In this document: in pieces, positions 5,736-11,759 of the stretch
Layout: every line of letters starts with the position of its first letter
How positions within the stretch are numbered: the stretch's first letter is position 1
Source of the DNA: WS-11 sp035275545
GTDB taxonomy: Bacteria; Eisenbacteria; RBG-16-71-46
Direction: 5' to 3'
Assembly (NCBI GenBank): GCA_035275545.1
Contig: DATEMP010000232.1
Coordinates: 1 to 16,494, forward strand
Length of the DNA: 16,494 nt
Notes under the pieces: model-generated
What the model was told of the DNA's origin: nothing
The model's database searches: none
Seen by the model: only the letters and a program-made list of their open reading frames with translations
Position numbers and translations under genes: made by a program

Positions 5736-7840
5736 TCGTCGTAGTCCTTGATCGGTTTGGCCATGAGCCACTTGTCGAACCACTTGTGATAATGCTGCAG
5801 ACGCTGCACGCGCCGCGAGGGGGTTCCGCTTCGCGACAGCTCGTGGTTCTCACCCGGGAACCGCACCATGACGGCGGTCTTCTTCTGCTGCTTCAGGGCG
5901 CGGAACATCGCCTCGCCCTGCCCGATCGGCGTCCGCCAGTCGTCCTCGCTGTGGATGATCATGAGCGGGGTGGTGATGCGCGACGCGTAGGTGACCGGCG
6001 AGCGCGTGATCGACTCCTGCGTGTCCTCGAACGGCGGCTTCTTGAACCAGGTGGGCCGGAACAGCGCGAAGTCGGCGCTGTAGTAGAACGAGACCCACTC
6101 GGAGACGCAGCGGTCGGTGATCGCGGCGGCGAAACGCGGGGTCTGGGTGATCGCCCAGTTGGTGAGCAGGCCGCCGCCGCTCCCGCCGCACACCGCCATG
6201 CGCTTCGGGTCGATGTAGCCGCGCTTCACGACCTCGTCGACCCCCGCCATGAGGTCCTTGTAGTCATCGCCTGGGTATCGATACTGGATGATATTGCCGA
6301 AATCCTGTCCATACGTGGTGCTGCCACGCGGGTTGGGATAGAGCACGACGTACCCGGCGTTCGCCAGCACCTGGAACTCGTGGAAGAACGCGGCGCCGTA
6401 CGCGGCATGCGGGCCGCCGTGGATGCTGAGCACCAGCGGGTACTTCCGCGCCGCGGTGAAGCCGGGCGGCTTCATGACCCACGCCTGGATGCTTCGCCCG
6501 TCGAAGGACGGATACTCGATCTCCTCGATCGTCGCGAGGGTCACGCTCTCGAGCAGGGCGTCGTTGGGTCCGTACAGCTTCTTGAGCTCGCGCGTGCCGG
6601 CGTCGAACAGGAAGAGATCGCCGGGCGTGGTGGCGTCGCCGACCGTGAGCGCCCAGCGGCGCACCCCTGCCGTGCAGGTGCCGGCGATCACCTCGCGGTT
6701 CGCGGGCGTGAGCTCCTCGACCGCGCCGCTCGCGGCGTCCACGCGCGCCAGCATCGCCGAGCCGCGCTTGGCCACGGTGGTGAAGAGGCTGCGACCGTCG
6801 ATGCTGAAGGCGAGCGGGCGCTCGCCGCCGCCGCGCGGCGGATGCTGATCCGCCGAGATCCCGGCGGCGACGTCGAAGTCGTAGTCCGAGGTGAGCGATC
6901 GCACCGGCGTACCGCTGGCACCGGTGAGCATCAGGTCGTTCTGGTCGTAGGAATGGGCCTCGGGCGGATTGATGCCGCCCACGAACGCGATCCGCCCGTC
7001 GGCCGCCTCGGCCCAGTCCCCGATCCCGCCGTCGTAGTCGACGCGGGTGTGGAACCCCGTGCCCTCGGCGGGGCGCGGGAGATCGGGCGAGACCGCATAG
7101 AGGTTCTCGTCGTCGCCGCCGAACCACGGATCCTTGCGGCGGTCGGAGGTGAAACACACCCAGGCACCGGTCCGCGACCACTCGACCCCGCCTTCGATGA
7201 ACTTCCCGGTGGTGAGCTGCCGTGGCTTGCCGCCGGCGGCCTCCACCACCCACACGTGGCTGGGATGCTCGGGATCGATGTATCCGGCGTTGTTGACGCG
7301 GAACACCGGTCGCGTGATGACCCGCCCCGGCTCCTTCTTGGGCTTTGCGCGCGTCGTGTCGTCGTCGAGCACCGGGTTCGTGCGGCTCGAGAACGCGATC
7401 CGCTTTCCGTCCGGCGACCAGGCAGGCGACGAGGCGCCCCCCTTGAGTCGCGTGAGCTGGGTCGGCTCGCCGCCGGTCATGGGCAGCAGGTGGATCTGGG
7501 CCGGCTGGTCGCCGGTCGCGCGCACGAAGGCCAGCGTCCCGCCATCCGGCGACCACCGCGGCTGGCCGTCCCGGCCGCCCGCCGTCAGCGGTCGCGGTGC
7601 CGTTCCACCTGCCGCGTCGGCCAGCCACAGGCTGGTCCGGTACTCATCTCCCGCCGAGTCCACGGTCACCCGCACGAACGCCACCCGCGTCCCGTCCGGC
7701 GAGATCTGGGGATCCGCCACCCATACGAATCGATACAGATCCTGCTCGACCATCGGCCGTTTCGCGGCGCCGGCGGCATGGACAACGATGACGAGCAGAG
7801 AGGCACACAAGACGACGGCCCGAAGAGCAACGGATCGCAT
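5732..7840 (-). CDS. Exported S9 family serine peptidase (tandem paralogue 1)
   Basis: This 702-residue S9 (prolyl-oligopeptidase type) peptidase has an N-terminal signal peptide: MRSVALR, then a hydrophobic core (VVLCASLLVIVV), then HAAGAA with likely cleavage near residue 25. It should be periplasmic or secreted. A propeller of PD40-like repeats (SPDGTRVAF, SPDGGTLAF, SPDGKRIAF) precedes the hydrolase domain. The triad is Ser554 in GGSGGG, Asp634 in HSEDDWRTP and His666 in FPGENHELSRSG, offset by five from its downstream copy. The ATG at 7840 is supported by GGAGGA at 7854-7849 (8-nt spacing) and by the signal peptide. Longer upstream reading runs into the repeat element and is not coding. 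It heads the operon, driven by the promoter at 7912-7884. It probably cuts imported or extracellular peptides. Confidence 0.92.
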   Translation of the reverse strand: MRSVALRAVVLCASLLVIVVHAAGAAKRPMVEQDLYRFVWVADPQISPDGTRVAFVRVTVDSAGDEYRTSLWLADAAGGTAPRPLTAGGRDGQPRWSPDGGTLAFVRATGDQPAQIHLLPMTGGEPTQLTRLKGGASSPAWSPDGKRIAFSSRTNPVLDDDTTRAKPKKEPGRVITRPVFRVNNAGYIDPEHPSHVWVVEAAGGKPRQLTTGKFIEGGVEWSRTGAWVCFTSDRRKDPWFGGDDENLYAVSPDLPRPAEGTGFHTRVDYDGGIGDWAEAADGRIAFVGGINPPEAHSYDQNDLMLTGASGTPVRSLTSDYDFDVAAGISADQHPPRGGGERPLAFSIDGRSLFTTVAKRGSAMLARVDAASGAVEELTPANREVIAGTCTAGVRRWALTVGDATTPGDLFLFDAGTRELKKLYGPNDALLESVTLATIEEIEYPSFDGRSIQAWVMKPPGFTAARKYPLVLSIHGGPHAAYGAAFFHEFQVLANAGYVVLYPNPRGSTTYGQDFGNIIQYRYPGDDYKDLMAGVDEVVKRGYIDPKRMAVCGGSGGGLLTNWAITQTPRFAAAITDRCVSEWVSFYYSADFALFRPTWFKKPPFEDTQESITRSPVTYASRITTPLMIIHSEDDWRTPIGQGEAMFRALKQQKKTAVMVRFPGENHELSRSGTPSRRVQRLQHYHKWFDKWLMAKPIKDYDE

Positions 7841-7883
7841 TGGGGGGGTCCTCCGGGGAGCCACCAAGAGGGTGAGGCGGGCG

Positions 7884-7912
7884 ACGCTAGGCCAGCGATC
7901 GGACGCGGTCAA
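7884..7912 (-). promoter_or_regulatory. Sigma70-type promoter of the S9-S9-CPBP operon
   Basis: On the minus strand, TTGACC (7912-7907), a 17-bp spacer and TAGCGT (7889-7884). The predicted start is near 7877, leaving a leader of about 37 nt with the GGAGGA ribosome-binding site. The inverted-repeat element begins only about 20 bp upstream of the -35. Confidence 0.6.
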
Positions 7913-7940
7913 GGCATTGCGGCGAGCGGGGCTGGCTGGC

Positions 7941-8000
7941 GGGTGCTTGCTCTGGCTCTGGGGTGCCGGGCGGGCCGCGGGTGGCGACGGGCGGGTGGTC
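7941..8000 (+). repeat. Left arm (copy A) of the inverted repeat
   Basis: 60 bp containing the core GGGTGGCGACGGGCGGGTGG. It pairs with 8153-8212 (4 mismatches), and its inner end with 8092-8118. Nearly all G or C, with strong G bias on the plus strand. Confidence 0.7.
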
Positions 8001-8091
8001 CCTGCTTGGCACGCGGGCTCGGGCTCCTGCCCTCGCTCGCTTGTCCTCGGCCCGCTCCGCCATCCTGGCTCCGCGAGCCTGCGGGGCCTGC

Positions 8092-8118
8092 GCAGAGACC
8101 ACCCGCCCATCGCCGCCC
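8092..8118 (-). repeat. Internal partial copy (copy B) of the repeat arm
   Basis: The complement matches 7979-8005 at 24 of 27 positions, including the shared GGGCGGGTGGTC followed by YCTGC. Copy A could therefore pair with either this copy or with 8153-8212, which are mutually exclusive structures. Confidence 0.6.
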
Positions 8119-8152
8119 GCCAGCCTGTGACCGGATGCCGAGACTTGCCGGC

Positions 8153-8212
8153 GACCAGCCGCCCGTCGCCACCCGCCGCCCGCCCGGCACCCCGGAGCCA
8201 GAGCGAGCACCC
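8153..8212 (-). repeat. Right arm (copy C) of the inverted repeat
   Basis: 60 bp, the inverse of 7941-8000 with mismatches at arm positions 8, 19, 36 and 55. A perfect 5-bp hairpin, GGCAC-CCAA-GTGCC (8225-8238), lies just outside it. Confidence 0.7.
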
Positions 8213-8257
8213 CAGAGCCAGTCCGGCACCCAAGTGCCAGCCAGACTATCAATCGGG

Positions 8258-8286
8258 CAATTCGCATTCCCAACCCACAATTCGCA
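8258..8286 (+). promoter_or_regulatory. Paired direct repeats CAATTCGCA upstream of the secreted propeller gene
   Basis: CAATTCGCA occurs at 8258-8266 and 8278-8286, exactly 20 bp apart (about two helical turns), with a variant GCATTCGCA at 8341-8349. This is the most AT-rich patch of the window. A TANNNT-type -10 candidate, TAGACT, lies at 8299-8304 without a convincing -35, which would fit an activator-dependent promoter. The assignment is speculative. Confidence 0.35.
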
Positions 8287-8366
8287 CTGCAAATGGCATA
8301 GACTTTAGCCCCGTCAGACGGCCATCCGCCGTCCATCCCTGCATTCGCATCCGCCCGGAGGAGCCG

Positions 8367-11300
8367 TTGCCGATCGTCGGGGCCTGGCCTATTCATGCTT
8401 GGCTGTACGCCACCGTGCTCGTGAGTGTGCTGATGGCCTTCGACATCCGGCCCGCCAGCGCCCAGACGCCGTGGACCAAGGCCAGTCCAGGAGGCGGCGG
8501 CGCGTTCCAGTCGGTGGACGTGAGCGCCTCCGGGAAGGTGCTCGTCGGATCCGACCTGAGCGGCGCCTACGTGCGGACCGGCGCGAGCGACTGGACACGC
8601 ATCGGCAAGGCCGACGGCCTCACGCGCACCTCTGCGGTGTGCGTCCGTTGGAGCCCCGCGACCGGCGACTCCGCGCTGATCTGCGGACGGAACTCGCTCT
8701 TCATCAGTACCAATGCCGGGGTCACCTGGCAGGCCGCGCAGGGGCCGACCGCAACCACCGCCTACTTCACCGCGATCGGCTGGTCGCGGAGCGCGCCCTC
8801 GATCGTGTACGTCATGGGGGCGCCCGGCGCCTCGGACACCACCGTGGTCCTGTGGCGAAGTACCAACGGCGGATTCAACTGGTCGGCCATCAATCACGAT
8901 CTGCCGACCACGGAAGCGCTTCGCCCCCTGAAGCTGATCGTCCACCCGACCGACCAGAACACGCTCTACCTGGTCACCGGTCCCGACGGCCTGATCGCGC
9001 CCAAGGTGCTGGTGCCGAAGCGCGCGCTCTACAAGAGCACCGACGGCGGCTTCTCCTGGACGCTGAAGAGCGGCACCGACGCGGTCGTGGACGTGGCTGT
9101 CCATCCCACCACGCCGAGCACCCTGCTCATGACCGTCGCCGGCGTGGCGGAGAACACCGGCTCGCTCAAGAAAAGCACCAACGGCGGCGATTCCTGGTCG
9201 CCGACCCTGGACGGGCAGGGCGGCACGTTCAACAACACCGGCGCGGTGTGGTGGGACCTGCCCAAGGCCTATCTCATCAACGTGGGCATGGACGCGTGCG
9301 GCTCGATTCCGGCCAACGCGGGCCGGTTCGTGAGCAACGACGGGGGCGGCAACTGGACCCGGGACTCCGACGGCTCCAACTGGGAGCTGGGCTGGACCGA
9401 CTGCCAGCATGCCCGCGGGATCCCTTTCAGCGGCGCGGCCAACGCGCTGAGCGCACGGGGTGAGTACTGGGTAACATCCCAGTTCGTCTGGCGCTACAAC
9501 GGGACCAAGTATGAAAACGCGTTCACCACCAGCGCCGCCCCCGGGCGCTGGATCACCAAGGGCATCGACAACGCGGTCCCGGTCTGTTTCGCGGACGCCG
9601 GCAGCGCCAACACCGTGTATGCGGGCTACTACGACCTCGGGCTCTGGAAGTCGCAGGACGACGGCGCGAGCTGGTCGATGATCAACCCCGCGCTTCCGCA
9701 GTGGAACGGCGTAGGCGGCAACGTCACGTCGGTGGTGGCGGACTCGGCCCGGCCCGGGGTGTTGTGGGCGACCATCGCCGAATCCTCGAAGCCGCCCTAC
9801 CTCTATCGCATGTACCGGAGCAGCAACGGGGGCGCTTCGTGGACGTCGACGGCGACCGGTCTCCCCTATCCGACTTTTCTCTACGGCCTCTCCATGGACC
9901 GGCAGTCGCCGATCGCCAGCCGCCGGTTGTGGGTGACGGCGGACGGCGCGCTCTACACCAGCCCGGACGACGGGGCGACCTGGCAGGCCTCCTCGACCGC
10001 CGGCGGGCTGCCGACCACCGGGCTGTTCGTCACCGAGGTGGATCGCCGGAACAGCAGCAACGTATACGTGGGCGGCTGGAACGGACTCTGGAGATCGACG
10101 GACGGCGGGGCGACCTGGAGCGAGCCGGCGGCGGGGTTCGACTACGCGGCGGCCCCCGGTGAGATCGGCGCGACCAACACGGCACTCCACCGGGTGAAGT
10201 GGAACGGGCCACAACAGATCCTCTCGGATCCGTTCGTGCCGGCGAGGGTGTGGGCCCTGTCGTACGTGAAGGACACCACCGACATCCCCTCCCTGCACCG
10301 GGGCGTCTATGTGAGCACCAACAGCGGCGCGTCATGGACCGAGCTGCGGCGTGGAAAGCACTACCGGGGGATCGCGGTCGACTCGCTGGGCAGGCGAACC
10401 ATCGTCAGCACGTCGCCCGCCTCGAGCTCGGGCACCAACGACGAGGAGATCAACTTCTCCCAGGGGATCGAGACCGGGCGGACCCCCGACGGGACGACCT
10501 GGACCTGGAGCCCCGACCTCGTCCAGGCGGATGTCCGCTACCCGCTGGGATGGGCGGTCTCGGCCGGCTCCAACAACCAGCAGTGGGTGGGCGTGCCGGG
10601 CTACGGGTTCATGCGGCGCACCTTCAGCGGCCCGACCGCGGTCGACGACGCGTTCGCCGCCAAGATGAACTCGTCGAACGCATTCCTCGAGGTGCTCGCG
10701 AACGACTTCGACCCCGACCCGGGAGACACGCTCACGCTGGTGTCGGTGAACGCGGTCGGTGCCCATGGCACCGCCAAGATCTCGAGCGGCGGCATCGATT
10801 ACTCGCCGCACATCGGATACTCGGGCGTCGACTACTTCTCCTACACGATCCGGGATCCCAGCGGGGCCCTGTCGACCGCCACGGTGTCGGTGCGGGTCGA
10901 CAACCTCCCGCTCATCACCGCCAACCTCCCGGTCGCCGCGAACGCCGACGACGCCGAGGAGAGCGCCGCCGGGGTCATGAACCTCACCAGCACCGACCTG
11001 GACATGACCTTCGAGAACACCTACCAGACGGTCGGGATGCGATTCAGTCCCGTGGCGATCCCGCACGGCGCCCAGATCCTCAGCGCGTACGTTCAGTTCA
11101 AGGTGGACGAGACCTCGACGGATCCGACCGTCCTGACGATCCACGCCCAGGCGAGCGACGACGCCCCCGCGTTCACCAGCGGGAACGCCAATCTGTCATC
11201 GCGCCCCGTGTCGACGCGGTCGGTGACATGGGCGCCCGCGTCGTGGACCACGGTCGGGGCCCAGGGGCCCGAGCAGCGAACCTCCGACTTCTCCAAGGTG

Positions 11301-11735
11301 ATCTCGGAGATCGTGCATCGTCCCGGCTGGAGCGCGGGGCACGCGATCGCGGTGGTGCTCACCGGGCCGGGCCGCCGGGTCGCTCTGTCGCGCGACGGGG
11401 ATCCCGCGGGAGCGCCGATCCTCCACATCGAGTACCTGGGCGGCGGAACGGTGGCGGTCGAGAGCCCGCCGGCTCCACGCTTCACGCTCCACGGTGTGAG
11501 ACCGACCCCGACGCTCGGCCCGCTGCGCGTGGAGTTCAGCCTGGGCGACGCCGCACCGGCGACGATCGAGCTGATCGACATCGCCGGCCGCCACGTCGCG
11601 ACGCGGTCGGTGGGCGCGCTGGGCGCGGGCCGCCACCACATCGCGTTCGACGAGCGCCTGCGCGCCGGGATCTACCTGGTGCGCCTCACCCAGCACGGGC
11701 AGTCGCGGACCACCAAGGCGATCGTGCTCGACTGA
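8367..11735 (+). CDS. Secreted Asp-box beta-propeller protein (GH74-like) with cadherin-like and FlgD/T9SS-like C-terminal domains
   Basis: This 1122-residue exported protein has a signal peptide ending RPASAQ (cleavage near residue 34). Residues about 35-745 form beta-propeller repeats with ten Asp boxes (S/T-x-D/N-x-G-x-x-W) at residues 114, 165, 224, 270, 323, 429, 485, 532, 577 and 650. The opening GGGGAFQSVDV with SDLSGAYV (Asp63) resembles GH74 xyloglucanases, where the matching Asp is catalytic; I could not locate the second catalytic Asp. Residues about 757-845 are cadherin/VCBS-like (VLANDFDPDPGDTLTLVSV, then YSGVDYFSYTIRD). Residues about 852-1025 are a beta-sandwich typical of secreted proteins (DDAEES, VGMRFSPVAIPHGAQI). 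Residues about 1035-1122 are FlgD-Ig/type IX-like (DIAGRHV, AGIYLVRL). I chose TTG at 8367, with GGAGG five bases before; no in-frame ATG or GTG lies nearer the signal peptide. Confidence 0.82.
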   Translation: MPIVGAWPIHAWLYATVLVSVLMAFDIRPASAQTPWTKASPGGGGAFQSVDVSASGKVLVGSDLSGAYVRTGASDWTRIGKADGLTRTSAVCVRWSPATGDSALICGRNSLFISTNAGVTWQAAQGPTATTAYFTAIGWSRSAPSIVYVMGAPGASDTTVVLWRSTNGGFNWSAINHDLPTTEALRPLKLIVHPTDQNTLYLVTGPDGLIAPKVLVPKRALYKSTDGGFSWTLKSGTDAVVDVAVHPTTPSTLLMTVAGVAENTGSLKKSTNGGDSWSPTLDGQGGTFNNTGAVWWDLPKAYLINVGMDACGSIPANAGRFVSNDGGGNWTRDSDGSNWELGWTDCQHARGIPFSGAANALSARGEYWVTSQFVWRYNGTKYENAFTTSAAPGRWITKGIDNAVPVCFADAGSANTVYAGYYDLGLWKSQDDGASWSMINPALPQWNGVGGNVTSVVADSARPGVLWATIAESSKPPYLYRMYRSSNGGASWTSTATGLPYPTFLYGLSMDRQSPIASRRLWVTADGALYTSPDDGATWQASSTAGGLPTTGLFVTEVDRRNSSNVYVGGWNGLWRSTDGGATWSEPAAGFDYAAAPGEIGATNTALHRVKWNGPQQILSDPFVPARVWALSYVKDTTDIPSLHRGVYVSTNSGASWTELRRGKHYRGIAVDSLGRRTIVSTSPASSSGTNDEEINFSQGIETGRTPDGTTWTWSPDLVQADVRYPLGWAVSAGSNNQQWVGVPGYGFMRRTFSGPTAVDDAFAAKMNSSNAFLEVLANDFDPDPGDTLTLVSVNAVGAHGTAKISSGGIDYSPHIGYSGVDYFSYTIRDPSGALSTATVSVRVDNLPLITANLPVAANADDAEESAAGVMNLTSTDLDMTFENTYQTVGMRFSPVAIPHGAQILSAYVQFKVDETSTDPTVLTIHAQASDDAPAFTSGNANLSSRPVSTRSVTWAPASWTTVGAQGPEQRTSDFSKVISEIVHRPGWSAGHAIAVVLTGPGRRVALSRDGDPAGAPILHIEYLGGGTVAVESPPAPRFTLHGVRPTPTLGPLRVEFSLGDAAPATIELIDIAGRHVATRSVGALGAGRHHIAFDERLRAGIYLVRLTQHGQSRTTKAIVLD

Positions 11736-11739
11736 CGGG

Positions 11740-11756
11740 CGCGCCGGCCCGGCGCG
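11740..11756. terminator. GC hairpin between convergent genes
   Basis: CGCGCCG (11740-11746), loop GCC, CGGCGCG (11750-11756): a perfect 7-bp all-GC stem in the 24-bp gap between two convergent genes. No T-run follows on either strand, so it would be an atypical bidirectional terminator. Confidence 0.4.
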
Positions 11757-11759
11757 GCG

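Larger units (their letters stand above)
7932..8221. repeat. MITE-like imperfect inverted-repeat element in a 526-bp non-coding gap
   Basis: The element occupies most of the gap 7841-8366. Its two ends are inverted copies of each other: 7941-8000 against the complement of 8153-8212 agrees at 56 of 60 positions. Weaker similarity (CTGGCT) continues to 7932 and 8221, and the spacer is 152 bp. A shorter third copy lies inside at 8092-8118. No protein-like reading frame, ribosome-binding site or transposase is visible. I could not find a clear target-site duplication. Family membership is unknown: it could be a non-autonomous mobile repeat, a palindromic intergenic repeat, or a structured RNA. 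Confidence 0.6.

Noticed and set aside
3672..5744. 690-codon plus-strand open frame opposite the second S9 peptidase
   Set aside because: The same antisense shadow effect; its translation mirrors the one opposite the paralogue because the genes are duplicates.
7941..8221. CRISPR-like array
   Set aside because: The copies are inverted, uneven in length and irregularly spaced, with no set of equal spacers and no cas genes nearby.
7841..8233. N-terminal extension of the exported S9 peptidase through the repeat element
   Set aside because: The extension is Arg/Pro/Gly-rich repeat translation. The ATG at 7840 has a good ribosome-binding site and directly begins a signal peptide.
5786..8308. 840-codon open frame on the plus strand opposite the exported S9 peptidase
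   Set aside because: High-GC codon-position bias leaves the antisense frame open. The translation is low-complexity Arg/Ala/Gly/His-rich with no domain, while the opposite strand has an intact S9 enzyme.
7134..8366. In-frame 5' extension of the propeller protein to 7134
   Set aside because: It would run antisense through the S9 gene and across the repeat element. The signal peptide and ribosome-binding site place the start at 8367.
7887..10298. 803-codon minus-strand open frame under the propeller gene
   Set aside because: Low-complexity shadow with no motif. The plus strand carries ten in-frame Asp boxes and a signal peptide.
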